Source of the DNA: Lucifuga dentata
Lineage: Eukaryota > Chordata > Actinopteri > Ophidiiformes > Bythitidae
NCBI GenBank assembly: GCA_014773175.1
Contig: VXCM01000817.1
Location: 28,501-92,500, forward strand
Reading direction: 5' to 3'
DNA: 64,000 bases
Part shown: positions 36,557-50,083 of the stretch, in pieces
Position numbering within the stretch: the stretch's first letter is position 1
Layout: every line of letters begins with the position of its first letter
Position numbers and translations under genes: made by a program
The notes under the pieces: generated by a model
What the model was told of the DNA's origin: nothing
The model's database searches: none
The model's input: the letters and a program-made list of their open reading frames with translations, nothing else

Positions 36557-37031
36557 ACAAAGCGCGATGTACAAATTATCGGATTTTTACTATAAAGCCA
36601 ATAAAAAATCATTTCCCAAACATACTGAGTTTGGATCATCTGAAGGGGAAATGGGGCGTTTACGAGGAGCACCTGAATGCATCAGCAGTCCTCGCCTCTT
36701 TCCTTCAGTATCAGTGGGAAATACACTCAAAACTTCTTTGACAGATGCACATCGTTGGCTACTGTGGACAGTGTGTGTTTGTTGATTTACCTACTTTTAC
36801 ACGGATCACCAGTGTTAAAGAAGTTAATATTGTTTTACACAGGTGGCTCAGCGCGTGTTTTCTCACACCTGGTGGACAAAGTTATTTCTTAAACTTGCCC
36901 AGAACTGCAGAATTTAGAATTGTTGGAAATGGGAACGTCTTATGTGCGTCAGTGGACGACGCAACTTGTCCTGCAGTCAGTATGAGTATTTTTTTTTTAA
37001 TTGGCACATAGTTAAATTTTACTGAAAAGAA

Positions 37032-37374
37032 ATGGAGAAATTTCTTCAGATTGCACCACACTCTCTGGCTCTGGTTCTCTCGCAGGTCTGTGCAGATGAT
37101 GAAGAGGACACTTCATCATCAGCAGCAGCAGTGCTTACTGTAAATATACACCACCAAACCGGCTATGAAGTATTTGCTAATTTTAAAGCGGCAAACATGC
37201 AGCACTTCTGGAACAAGGCTCTGACACAGGCTCTGTCTCAGATTTTCTTCCTGGGGTGGATAGATGAGCACGTCCTGCTGATCCAGGGGAAAGAAGACCA
37301 CCTGCAAGTCCTCAGGAACGGATGGACCAGACGGACCCTCAAACCACCCCAGGGCTTTGACATCAAGTATATAG
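37032..37374 (+). CDS. stox2: stox2 alternative upstream first coding exon, STOX1-like N-terminal domain
   Basis: ATG at 37032 opens QIAPHSLALVL, matching the STOX1 start (QLAPGSLALVL). NFKAANMQHFWNKALTQAL and LQVLRNGWTRRTLKPPQGF follow, equivalent to the STOX1 blocks ending FWNARLARA and LRDAWRRRALRPPRGF. The exon ends ATA G|GTAGGC in phase 1. That is the same phase as the downstream first exon at 45058-45235, so either can join the exon at 46771 with a Gly codon, just as STOX1 continues GDVFPV. Spliced in, it gives a protein of about 1080 residues instead of about 1025. It is probably driven by its own promoter in 36.5-37.0 kb. The homology is clear; the splice is inferred. Confidence 0.85.
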
Positions 37375-38252
37375 GTAGGCTGGAGCTCACCGTTTATTAG
37401 GCTCAGGAGAAGTAAATGGTTACCAAAGTTAAGACACATGCCTAACAAAGTCATTAATCATTACTAACAATCCTAAAACCAATGTTAACCCAGCATTATG
37501 TTGCATAGAACCAAACGAAGTGTGATATTGTATCAAATGAGGTTTAATTTATATTTAATTTTCATTCCACATGGTTATGTTTTGGTAATGGAAAATGTTT
37601 TGGGGGCTCTGAGCCTATAGGTGTTTGTCATTGAAATATTTCTAAAGAATATTCTCTCTCTTATGCTGCATCTCCTTAAGGTTTAACAATTTTGTGGAAT
37701 TTGTGAAAAATCTCGGACCTCCCAAGATTAAGTAACTAGACTATCAGAGATCAACTAACATTATATCTACTACAGAGCATCGGCAAAATACTTAACAAAA
37801 TGACTTTAAAGGACTATATCATTGCTTTTGCAATTTTTATCTCCTGAACTAAAAGTCATGTATGTTTGACCTACCGGTAATTTCTGATAATTTTCAAATG
37901 CATGCTGTAGTGTTTTAGATTTCTGATTCTGTATTTTTCCTACCTGCTGGTCAGCAATTTGTTTCCATTCATTTGTTTGCTTACAAGATGAAAATCAAGT
38001 AGCAGACTAAATCCATCATTTTGTAAAAACAAAAAAAAAAAAAAATANAAAAAAAAAAAAAAATCATTATCATTGCGTGGTAAAGCAGCTGTAAATACAG
38101 ATTAACTGGAAAAGTCTGTACTGTCTGCATCTAATTAACACAGCTGAATACTGACCAAAGTTAATGCAGACATTGACTCTGATCTCTAGCAAGCTTCGAG
38201 AGTTTTCAGATCAAACTGAAAGGAATGGAAACCAGGGGCTGCTTTCAAGTTG

Positions 38253-38286
<34 letters not shown>

Positions 38287-39324
38287 TCTAAAACACAAGA
38301 GCATGACCAGCAGTAAGAAGTGTATATAATTTGAAGTAAATCGGTTAAATAACCAGTCCTTTAACTTTTAAGTAAGTAAATCACCACTGCAGTCATATTC
38401 TTTTACAGCATTATCAGTTAATATCTATGCTGTCTGTCATAACCCTGTTGATTGTTTTTCAAATTGTGACCACCGTTTGTCTGTATGGTCTGTGTTTGGT
38501 ATAATGTTATCATGTGAGACTGGCCCATTGCATGTTTGACTGATGCATCTGGTATTTTATTGATGACATGATTTAGCCACTTCAGAGCTCTTTATTTATT
38601 TATTTTTTCATGCTGAGTTGTAAGTATCAAAATGCTGATTTCCAGACCTCACTTAAAACTCATAAATACTGCTAACTGGCATTAGCCTGTAGCAGATTTT
38701 GTGACTGGTTAGTGCAGAATTAAGGTTGTTTTCAATTATTTTGTTTTCTGCTCTATGAGTCAAGACAGGCCGGTTATGATTGTGCTGGCGGGCTCATCTG
38801 AAGCTAGTTGAAGCTCGTCTGAGTAATTGAAGGGTTCAGGCAGCATCTCACCTCATGACCTGACGCTTCATGTCATTTAGGATTACTCATTCAGACTGAA
38901 AAAAAAAAAAAACNAAAAAACGAGCCAGGACTCAGACCCACTTCTGCTTCAGTTCAGCATTCCCACGCTCATACTCACATGTCTTTGACAAGACTACACT
39001 TCACATGTACGCTGAGACAAGTTTGGACGACTTTCAGTATTGTCAGCAAGTCTAACCGTTTCAACCATCATACTTTATGCATGTGTTATTCCTGTGTGCA
39101 GCATGTTGTAGCTCAGTCTACTCATACCTGCTTAATATTGTTTCTAGATCATCTGCTCCATTGGTGTGTTCATCAAACATCTTCCTGCTTATCTACTGCA
39201 TAGATGCAACACTGACCAGACTGCGTTGTTCTGACTGAAATGTTAATTGCAGGTAGTGTGCACTGACTCATTTGGCATTATCAGGTTTCTAGATTGAGTT
39301 GTGGATTGTATCGCTGCAGTAATC

Positions 39325-39893
39325 TTAAAGGACCACAAGAATGATCATACATGTTTAGTCCATTATATACAACCCACATACATGGTACCTTACTGACAAC
39401 CAATTTTCCAAAACTTAAATCCGTATTTTAGTTTTTGTTATTTCTTCTAATCCTCTAATCTTTCAAAATCAAATGTTCAGGTGATACACCAACCTTAAAA
39501 TTCAATTTTTCGCCTTCTAACACTTAAGCACGATTGTAAAAGGCACAGTTTTAATTTCTCGGTAAAAGCCATCTGCTCCTGGGACTATATTCCCTGGTGG
39601 AGATGTACATTTTCTTCCATGCAGTTCTGTGTTGGACTGGTTAAATAAAGTTACTTTGACAAAAAACTTAATAAGCATAGTGTTTGCTGTGATGGATTAT
39701 GTATCTCAAATGTGTTTCAAGTCTCTACAAGTTTATTTTAATAGTGTACTGGAAGGAACTGGCAGTCTGGAAGGTAGGAAAAAAAATTGTAAAATTTACC
39801 GCTAAAGTAGTGTATTTTGGGAAATGGCTGTCACTAACGTAACATGTATATATTGGGCTCAAAAATGCACGACCGTCGGTATGACCCTTTAGA
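39325..39893. repeat. Two facing copies of a dispersed repeat
   Basis: 39325-39450 is in plus orientation (GGACCACA... ACTGACAACC). About 39512-39893 is the reverse complement of the 47337-47736 element: it shares CAGTTCTGTGTTGGACTGG, ATGGATTA, CTACAAGTTTATTTT and the terminal ATATTGGGCTCAAAAATGC. Together they form an imperfect inverted pair. Confidence 0.7.
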
Positions 39894-41790
39894 AAGCTGA
39901 CACACCAGAGTCTGTTATAGCCCAAAGGTAAAGCTAAAGATAGAGCTTATTGTGTGTAATTTGTTTCTGTGTGTGTTTGTCAGAAAGGGTGACGTAGCTT
40001 CACTGACATGTCTGAAGCAAACAGTGATAAGATGTGGAATGTTTGTCTTATAGCTAATAACTTACCAGAAAACATGAAGACTAAACCAACAGAGGACATG
40101 TGCTGCTGCTCCAGATCCTAATGAGATGCTGATATACTCTATGTATTGTATCACATAGGTTCCACACAATAAAACTTAAAAAAAAAGTAACCTAGGATGG
40201 ATATTTGGAAATCAACCCAGGCCAAGTCATTGGTGAAAGGTCGTTTTGTTAGTTCAGTGTAAAAAACAAAATGTATTTGCAGTGAATGCAACAGCTCATA
40301 TATGATGTGGAGTGGAATCTACCACATTTAGTGACAGCAAAATTAATCTATAGTTTACAGGTCTGCTCATGTGAATCCAACTAAGAAGTTACATCTCAAC
40401 CCTTTAGTCCTCTTTAAAATCAACTGATACAGCTCAAACTTTTATGCAGTCCAGTCTGATGAATTTTGTGAAGTTGGCTTTGAAACATATCGAGTATTGA
40501 AATTGGCATATTTCCATATCTTCTTTCAAACAGTGGTCTGCTTTCAGGCTGTTAATTAGAATCAGATTTTACCTTATACTAGAAAATGATAGAGCTTCAG
40601 CTTCATGTGTTTTTTTTTTTTAATTTGTTTGTTATTTTTTATGCAAAATGTACCACAGCATTAATAGTATTTAGGTTAAACCACTTTAGTATTGTGAGGT
40701 TCTGTCTTACTCTGCTCACAATATTATTTTATAAGAGAAGCTGTGGAAAGTTTCTCCATAGACTATTCCATGTATATGAATGTGTACACTAGGCCAACAT
40801 TTGGCATAATGTCTAATATCAAAATGACGTTTTAATATGATTTTCATGAGCAAAGCATCTAAGTAAGGGTTTTTTTAACGTAGGAAGAAAACTCATAGCT
40901 GTAAGCTGTGATAAACATTTAGTCAGACAATATTATGCCTTATCAGGGTGATATGGATGTGGTTTCAAATCTTATTTACATTAAAAAAAGGATCAGATAA
41001 AGTGATTATTAGAGTTTTATGAAGTCTTAGCAGGCTGAGCTCATTGTTGTTAAATTATTTTGATGTGTCACATTTTAAAAATATAGTGCAGTAAGTCACG
41101 TACCTGCTACAACTGCACACAGTCCAGTTTATTCCCCAAACTACCTGAGAAAATCTGGCTAAGGCTGAGAGCTGTTTCAAGCACATTTAGACAAACACAC
41201 AAAGTAGGATTGGATACTATTTTCTCTGCTTTAATTTGCTTTTTACAGATATGAACCATAATTTATTTTAAGGATATGTAATTTAATTTATGCATCTATC
41301 ATTGCTCACATTTTGCTAGTTCAAGGTCGAGAAACAAAAAGAATAACTGGCTTTTCAGATGAGTGGAAGCAGTAGAAAGTGTTGGCTTTTTAATACAGAC
41401 AATTGAATCTGATTAACAGATGGACTTTGTTTCTGTTAGCAAGCTATAAACAATGGCCTGGGAGGAGTGTATGCTATTAAGGAAGGAAGGTAGAGCATTT
41501 GTTCAGGAAAAGACTATTCCCTGGCATTTGCAGCCACTGCTTTGCCCTCCATTGGAAGGAAAAGGAGGGTCTCAATAGAGAATTGGGGGAAATAGTTGAC
41601 ACAACAGAGAGAGAGTCAGTGCTGTATATCTAAATGTCAGATCAGGATGTGTTATGTAGGATGTTTTGGCAAAAATGTTTTTTGTTTTTTTTTTTTTTTT
41701 NTTTTTTTTTTTTTTTGTTTGTTTGTTTTTTAAAATCAGTAATTGGCCTAGAAGCCGGACTTTTAAAAGACATGTGTTGTCATAAGTGGT

Positions 41791-41804
41791 CCACTAGAGG
41801 GCAG
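41791..41804 (+). promoter_or_regulatory. CTCF-like site
   Basis: CCACTAGAGGGCAG fits the vertebrate CTCF core consensus at every position. It lies between the two alternative stox2 first exons. Confidence 0.5.
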
Positions 41805-42364
41805 ACAACTGGCAAAAATGTCCCTACAAGAAAGTTGGCTGAGATTACAACAGGCCACTACTACTTTGTGGCTTAAAGAAATTTTGAAAGTTTCCCCACA
41901 AAAGGATCAGCTCTGTTCTTAAAGGCATCAGATGTTCTTGAGCCTATGGAGACCTTTTCTGCTTTATCTCCCTGCAGAAACCTTCAACATATTAATGAAA
42001 GGACAATATTCTCAGAAATGGAAGCCTCAAGAAATGGAGGAAATGCAGGACAAATGATTTTTGGGACAAAGTTAAGATTTTCTTATTATGGTGGGTGGGG
42101 GAGTGGACTGTGATTGATTGGATGGTTTTTGTTTGACTGTTTTTGTTTGTGTGCTTTTGTCGTATGATTTGTTCACTGCAAATTAATAATTGTAGAAATA
42201 TCTAAAAAAAAAAAAAAAAAAANCACAGGCCACCAGCCTGTATGGACTCAAAGCTACAGGCCAGCTGACTACTGTCCTACATAGTATAATGCCATCAATA
42301 TACTGTATTAATCTAAACACAATGCAACGTGCATAGCTGTCATGATTTGTCCTGGCATATATAC

Positions 42365-42366
<2 letters not shown>

Positions 42367-42398
<32 letters not shown>

Positions 42399-42399
42399 N

Positions 42400-42430
<31 letters not shown>
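42367..42430. repeat. (CT)n-N-(AC)n compound microsatellite
   Basis: CT repeats, N at 42399, then AC repeats. The N suggests the true length is unresolved. Confidence 0.9.
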
Positions 42431-42433
<3 letters not shown>

Positions 42434-42508
42434 GTCCAATTGATTAAATTTTATTATTCTTTTTTCTAATATGTGTCACAAGCTTAGCCATATCCAATAT
42501 GCATCAGC

Positions 42509-42509
<1 letters not shown>

Positions 42510-42573
<64 letters not shown>

Positions 42574-42590
42574 CAGACAGAGAGGGAGGG
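42510..42590. repeat. (AGAT)n microsatellite
   Basis: About 16 AGAT units ending in AGACAGACAG and GAGGGAGGG. Confidence 0.95.
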
Positions 42591-43080
42591 AGAGAAGACA
42601 AGACCATCTTCAGGTCACAAACCTGAAGATGGATTTGACAAATCTATGAAGGTTCTCTGACTTAATAAAGACATAAAATGACCTCACAGTCAGACTCAAA
42701 AGGATTTTCCAGGTTGGCATCAACAAAATAAGAATTTAAAGTTTTGTAGTGACAGTAATTGTGTTTTGTATGTTTGTTTGTTTTTTAGAAAATGCCTTTC
42801 AACTGAGCGATCAGGCCGTTCTGCCATTTTCCCCTGTTAGTGTGATTATGTGTTATGCCTTCACATTTCTAGCATAGTGTTTCGGGTAGACTGTTTTCTG
42901 TATATATAACAGACAGACAGCTTTTTCTAGGTGCTGTCTGTCTGCTTCTATCTTGAGCAACTGGCTCTTTAACGGAATAGCACTCAAAGGTAACAGCTAT
43001 GAGATCATCGGCTTGCGTTGTCATGGCAACAAAGGCTGTTGCAGCACTACTGAGAAATAAAATGGCTGGCATGGTGTTGC

Positions 43081-43106
43081 CCTCCTCCTCCTCCTCCTCC
43101 TCCTCC
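43081..43106. repeat. (CTC)n microsatellite
   Basis: Eight CTC units. Confidence 0.85.
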
Positions 43107-43567
43107 CCCTTCCCTTCCTTGTCTATTTCTCTTTGGTATCAGTGAACTGGAGCAGATTGGTTGTGACACTGTCCCCATCACCTGCCCTTTCTGCCCTGTC
43201 TGCTCTGCACCTGCCCGGCTCTGTCCTGCCCTTTCTGCTTTGCTTCTTATTCTGTCCCTCCAACCATTCATTCACTCTCACACATGAGTCAGCAGGAAGT
43301 CTGCAGCCAGCAGTAGCTGCCACACTGGACATCATTAAGATGATGCTTGAGGTTTCCATTATCAACTTGCCTATAGTTGCTGAATCAACCAGTGGAAGTC
43401 AGTGATGAGAAAGACACAGATTAGCAAGGAACCTGTCCTGAAATCCTTTAAAATCACTCCTTTGCTCTTAGTGCCAGGTGTTGAAGGTTGGAGCTTTATT
43501 TACAAGATTCTTGCAAGAAAAGGGAAGAATTAAGGGCCCCCATCCTTAAAGAGCATGTGTAACACAT

Positions 43568-43609
<42 letters not shown>

Positions 43610-43610
43610 A
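43568..43610. repeat. (TAG)n microsatellite
   Basis: About 14 perfect TAG units. Confidence 0.95.
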
Positions 43611-43693
43611 GTAGAGAGAAGGGTGATTGTAGAAACAGACATTAAGCCAAAGGTCCTGGGTTCTGCTGCTCACCGGACATCAGGTGAGCTGAA

Positions 43694-43696
<3 letters not shown>

Positions 43697-43730
<34 letters not shown>
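43697..43730. repeat. (GT)n microsatellite
   Basis: About 16 GT units. Confidence 0.9.
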
Positions 43731-43733
<3 letters not shown>

Positions 43734-43824
43734 ATGCGCGTGTGTGTGGTTGTTAGTATTTGCTCTCCTCTTTGCCTTATGTATGTCCTCAATCTCTCTT
43801 GCATCCTCTCTCTCTCCTCCTCCC

Positions 43825-43947
43825 CTCCCCTCAGCCTCAATCACCCAGACACAGACGCATGCATGCTCACGCAGAATCGCGCGCANCTCCCCTCAGCCTC
43901 AATCACCCAGACACAGACGCATGCATGCTCACGCAGAATCGCGCGCA
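43825..43947. repeat. 61-bp exact direct duplication around N43886
   Basis: 43825-43885 and 43887-43947 are identical. The pattern is that of an unmerged assembly overlap. Confidence 0.9.
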
Positions 43948-45057
43948 GCAGGCGGATGCGCGCATACACACACACATACACACATATACACACACTCTTA
44001 CTCACACACACATACTCACACACCCTTCCTGGAGGTGCTGGGAGCAGCTGCAGCGTTAGCGTTGAAAGAGATTTGCCGTTGACTGGAGTTTGCATCCCCC
44101 TGTTAATGAATGGATGCTACAGCGATCAGCTCAGGAGCTTCTGCCACTGGATTGCGGGAAACTGTGGATATCTATTCTTGAATTTATTTATTTATTTCTA
44201 TGCTCTCCATTTTTTTTCTCCCCACCCTCTCCTGGTGTGCTGTTGTCGAAAGGACGATGGGGTCTTGTGCTTGATGGGATAAAGATGGAGGTGAACGTGG
44301 CTGCTCCGCTGCTTGGCATACTATTGAGCTTTCACTGCCCATTAGGCTGAATGGAGCTTTTCTTTCTATTTTTTTAAGTGGGTTCTTTTGTTTTCCGGGG
44401 ATCGGCCGAGTACTCCTGTGGTGAATTGAGCTATTGTCGAGGACTGGGCCTCTTAAGCTTAAAATCTTTCACCATCCATCCATTCCCTCCCTTCCTTCTT
44501 CTTCTACCTTTCGGTCAGAGGAGAAAGCAGATCCCAAAACCCACACTGAAATCTCTCCTCACCGTCCTCCTTGATTCCAATGCCCCATTTCCCTCATCTC
44601 TACCCCTGCTCCCCCTCCTCCTCCCTGCTCCCTCCTCCCACATCAGAGCGGCTACGTAATGTGCCTCCCTACGCATGCAAATGGGGATGCTACAAATGGT
44701 GGCTGGGACTGATGCCGATGAAAGGGTGATGCCTCCCGCAATCACCTGCACCTGCACCGCCGCTGCCATCGCTTCAGATCAGCCTGGGAGAACCCAGCAG
44801 CCGATGACAAGCACCTCCAACCCGATCAGAGTCTTTTGTAGCTTGTCTTTGGATGTAAATGAGACGTGTGTATGTGTGTGAAGGTGCACACTGGTTCCTG
44901 CCATGTCTGGTGTGTGATCGCTCTAGCGGGACGTTCGTACTGATGCGGGGGAGGCACTAAACCTGAGGTTGGGCGACCTCCCCCTGCACCCTTCCTCCCC
45001 CATTCCACCCCTTATCCCACTAGCCCGGGGTGAAGGCCACCCGGTAACGGGGTCACT

Positions 45058-48000
45058 ATGAAGAAGAACCGCAGCAGCAATCTGCGGCGGGCCTGGCCCA
45101 GCTCTGATCCGTCTGAACGCCCGCTGGAGCACAATCTCTCCCGTAGTGAGAAAGACATCCGAGTGCAGAAACAGCATCTTTCTCCCCCTCCTCCTCCTCA
45201 TTTCTCTCCGTCCCCTCCAAGTTACCGTGCGCCAGGTGAGTCTGACACGCCTACAAGCAGCAGCTCCGCCCTCTTTATGCACAGCTGCTTAGAGTCAGGC
45301 AACTATACAGTATTTACATGTATACACAAAGGCGATTCATAAAAACCATGAAAATAGTGGAGCATGATTAGAAATATGGACAACTTTGGAGGCTTTAATC
45401 TGGTTTTAGCTAAATTAGTTGTGATTAGACATTTTTAAATAAAGCTGCAGCTTTGACTTATCACAGGCCCAATACTTCATCCAACTTGTTTTCACATTCA
45501 TGATATTGTATGTTAACTAGGTCAAATCTCTTTAATTTTATCTTACTTCCTGGAATCTTTTCTCTTTCATGTTGGCTGGCCACTAATTGAAGGATGAATA
45601 TAAGCAACAGTGAAGCTCAGGAGGAAAAAAAAAATCCAGGTTACATTCAGGTCATTTCTGGCTTTGAGTGTGATTCATTTTGTGATTGATTTCCTTCTTC
45701 TTTGTTTACTTTACTATCACTCATACTTTCAACCTCCTTTACAGATATATTTTTGAATATTATATGCTCTCTTTCTTACTTTGTTGTATGCTCTGTCATT
45801 ACTTACCTCAAAAATATAACATACTACAACACAGAAGGCATTTTTTTTTTTTAACCAACACATTGGCAGACTCACCTTTGTTACCAACACCTGTGGAGAC
45901 TAATACAATTCAAACTCACTGTGATTATTAATTAGAGATAATGTCTGTTCTTAATTGATCGTTTAATCTTAGCATACTTGTGAAGAGACCCTGTACACAT
46001 TTCAGCACAGGTAAAAGATCGGTGCACAGAAAATGACTGCAAAACTTAAAATCAGGCAAGTAGGTTACCTCTGTACCTCAGAAGACATGACGTCAAATAA
46101 GAAGACAAATATAGAAGCTTTAATGTCATACTGTCTACATTTTATTTTGTGATTTTCTATTGATCTCCAAATTAAGCAAGTCTCCATCACTGGAAACTCA
46201 GAGAACAGGGTCAGCTACATCACAAAGGCCATGCTGGTGTATGTAGTGGCTTTGCTTACCAACATGTTAACAGGGCAGATGTCTGCTTTCTTAGGAGCTT
46301 GTACTCTGTCCGTCTGGTTAAAGGATGATCTCAGTACTCACTCTGCTACCAGAGCCAGCTTAACACAGCAAAACCAGCAGGAAATTTCTGTGTCAAAGCT
46401 CTTAATCTGGTGCTGAATGTTTTAAAGGCAGAGAAAACTTTTTAATTTCATGTACACTGGTTGTGACCTCATGAAATGCAATCAAGGGTGTTGTAAGCTG
46501 TCTTTGATTTTTGTGGGATGATGATGATGTGATTTGAAGCACGAGGATGCAAAGATTCAGGTGATCTCATACGGCTGTTGTTGCTGCAGCAGCTGCTTTG
46601 GTAACCTACGAGATACAGGAGGAGTGAGAGGAAACACAGAGAGGAGGGGTGGAGCCGATCCAGGCAGCATGCAAACTGCTGCTGTTTGACCATTACATCA
46701 TAGCCTCACACTCAGCTCCTGCTGTTCATTCATGATCTAACGCTTGTGTTTGTGCCTCCTCCACCTATAGGTGATGTGTCTCCAATCAGTATGTCGCCTA
46801 TCAGCCAGTCACAGTTCATCCCGCTGGGGGAGATCTTGTGTCTGGCTATCTCTTCTATGAACTCTGCCCACAAACCTGTCAACCAGGAGGCTCTGGTGGA
46901 GCATCTCACTGCCAGCTTCCCAGGTACTCATCTCAGCAGTAAACCAGTAGTTGATTAATCAGACAACTGATTGACGTGAAAGTAATAGATGACAATTTTG
47001 ATAATCGATTTTTCAAGTAAAAATGCCTAACATGATCTAGTTCCAGCTTGAGGATTTATTGCTTTATCTTGTTACTTGGCATTGTAAATCGAAACCCTTT
47101 GGGTTTGTGGACTAAATAAGCAGTTTAAGGACAACACTAATGCTTTTGGCATTAAATATTATTTATATAATTTTATAAATGAAACAATCAATTGGCAGAA
47201 AAAAAAAATATATATATATATATGAGTAATCACTAAAAAAAATTATTAATCATTGCACCCCCAATTTTGGAACAAGTGTTTGGATTATATGGAATATGTG
47301 GCTGCAAAAATGATATTATGAGTTTATTGAGTCTTTAAAGGACCATACTGGGGATTTTGCATGTTTGAGCCCAATAAGTACAACCTGCATACATGTTACA
47401 TTACTGCCAACCATTTTCCAAAACATAGTACTGTAGTGGTACATTTTAGATTTGTTTTTCCTACCTTCCATGCTGGCATTGGTTTCACTTAATTCCAGTA
47501 CACTATAAAAATAAACTTGGAGAGACTTGAAACGTGCTTGAGAGTAATCCATCACAGCGATCACAATGTCTTTCTTATTTTTGGTCGAAGTAACTTAATT
47601 TAACCAGTCCAACACAGAGCTACGTAGAAGAAAATGTATTCTTCACCAGGGAATATAGGTCCAGGGGAAGACGGCTTTTACTGAGACATTAAAATGGCCT
47701 TACTTTCTACAATTGCATGCATAGGTGTTGCACATGTGAAACACTGAATTTTAAGTTAATGTTTCTGTAGTTACTGGAGGTTTAACATCCTTCTGTGCAT
47801 TCATTTCTGACTCATGAAGCCATTTGGATGAATGGTGAAACATTTCAGAATTAAAAACTTGAATCTGGTTGACTTTACTCAGTTTTTGTACACTATTGAC
47901 TTTTAAGGTGGGTGTATTACCTGCACATTTGATGTTGAAAGATTATAAGAGATTTGGCATAATAATACGAAAACTAAAATATATTTTATGTTGTAGAAAA

Positions 48001-50048
48001 TGGTTGACAGTCTAATGTTTAAGTAGAAATCAAGCAAAGTGATTCTCACACATCTGGTGGATGTGTCATACTTGGGTATATTGTCTCTGATTTGTTACTT
48101 ATCAGTAACTATCCACTGATCAGCTGCTCATTAAATGCTCTAAGCAAAAGATTATACACTTAAGCTTTCACTTCATAAGCATTTGATATTGAGGTGAGGT
48201 GAAAAGGCTCTATGATCTACTGTACAACACTAGGCTTTTAACACATTGATCCTACTTCATTGCATTCAGAGAATTCATGCAAAATTCCAGTGATTAATCA
48301 TGCTGAAACAAATAGTATCATAACTTCAGGAGAAAACACAAAGGGTTTTCGGTTTCAGTCCAGTATTATTCTTAAATAATTTTGATGAAAGTAACCTGAA
48401 GCTAATTAAAACACAAACTCTGATCCTAAGATCAAAGTTTAAACACTGTCTAGGTTCAGTGGAAGCTGACTGTGAAGACCAAATATTGTGAATATTGTAG
48501 TTTCGTACCTTTGGGGCCTATGTGATTGATAAATGAATTTTAACAATTATTCTGTATGGGTTTTATTCTTATTAATTATCCAGCTTTATTAGTATTTTGC
48601 CATTTATATTTCTGTGCCTTTGCTGATGTGAAATACGTTACTTAACTGCTGTTCTGCAACGAAATGTACAGAAATAGATACAGCATTTATTATATGGCTG
48701 GTTTAGAGAGGAAATCTATAAAATGCTCAATTTGAAAGGAGTTTAACTTAAAGATTGCATCATTTTAGTGCAAAAGCTCAACACGTTTTCAAACACATGG
48801 GTGATGTAATGTCAGGCAATACTAAGGCCTTGCTAGACGAAGGTGAATGGTGTTTAAAAGGCATCATTTTGAATGTTGAGCTTGGAACTAGAATGACTGA
48901 TGCTGTTTTGCTGATTAAATATCACAAGGGGATCCTGAATCTCAGAAGTTATCTAGGAACTGTAGTGGGCCTGTTTTGTTTTATTTAGTGCGGCTTATTC
49001 TTTCATACAGATTAACTACTTTTTTTTCCTTCAATCAGTTGTGTTCTGCTATCAATTTTAGAAAATAGAAATAGAAAACAATATAGGTAAATGCTAAATG
49101 TGTCAGTGAATTTTGCAGAAATGGATGTTGAATGATGCAGAGTGACTTGGAAAAATGTATTTTCCTTGATGTAATGGTGCAGCTATAAAAAGTTATTTTA
49201 TCTTGGGTTTGAATATCACACATAGTACACATCATAAGCAAGACAAGCGATATCTTCATCTGTTGAAATAAGTACATATGGAATATACACGTGATACTGT
49301 CATACAGTGGAGATTTCTTTCTGATCTTAATGAAGCTTAATGTGAAATTTAAGGGGAGAAATAAAGAGTTTAATATTAAAGAATAATTCAGCTTAGCCAT
49401 ACAAGTCCGAACTTAACAAGTGCTTTTTGTTCCCAGTCCTTAATTTTTTTACAGTTTTGTGGATAATTTATCTCTATCAAAATTGATCTTTAGGATCCTC
49501 AACCAGTGCACTTTAACTAAAAACAAAAGCAACCTCACTTTTCTAATAGCAGTTTTTACATTGTGCAAGACATAAAATGTTTTTAACTGTGATTTTTACT
49601 CCATCACATTCTTTTACTGCTCCAGACTGTCTCATGCTCTCTATGATGTTCAGTACCCAGTAATTTAACTCTTTGAATGAGAAAAAAAAAATATATATAT
49701 ATATATAGATCCTGGAGGTNTACCCAGTAATTTAACTCTTTGAATGAGAAAAAAAAAATATATATATATATATAGATCCTGGAGGTGGAGGAGGTGGTAT
49801 AGTGATCAAGAGATCACTATATATATTAAAATACTTAAACTTTGTTTCCTGTAGGCGTGCCTACACCAAGCTCAGAGGTTCTGCGACATACATTGAACAT
49901 GCTGGTGCGAGAGAGGAAGATCTACCCGACTCCAGAGGGCTACTTCATTGTGACACCCCAGACCTACTTTATCACTCCTTCCCTCATCAGAACCAATAAC
50001 AAGTGGTATCACCTGGATGACCGGCTACCAGAACGCCAGCAACCACAA

Positions 50049-50083
<35 letters not shown>

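Larger units (their letters stand above)
37375..45057. other. stox2: Intron between the two stox2 first exons, with the downstream promoter
   Basis: Non-coding. It holds repeats (listed separately), a CTCF-like site at 41791-41804, and from about 43.1 kb increasingly GC-rich sequence with several upstream ATGs, which is likely the promoter and 5' UTR of the canonical stox2 transcript. Confidence 0.55.

Noticed and set aside
36740..37010. Open frame just before the stox2 alternative exon as part of the protein
   Set aside because: Homology to STOX1 begins exactly at the ATG at 37032, so the upstream sequence is better read as promoter or 5' UTR.
42510..42590. Regular repeat as a CRISPR array
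   Set aside because: It is a simple AGAT microsatellite without spacers, in a vertebrate genome.
43623..44282. 219-codon open frame on the plus strand
   Set aside because: It is composed of GT/CA repeats and an assembly duplication, with no recognised domain; it lies in the stox2 5' region.
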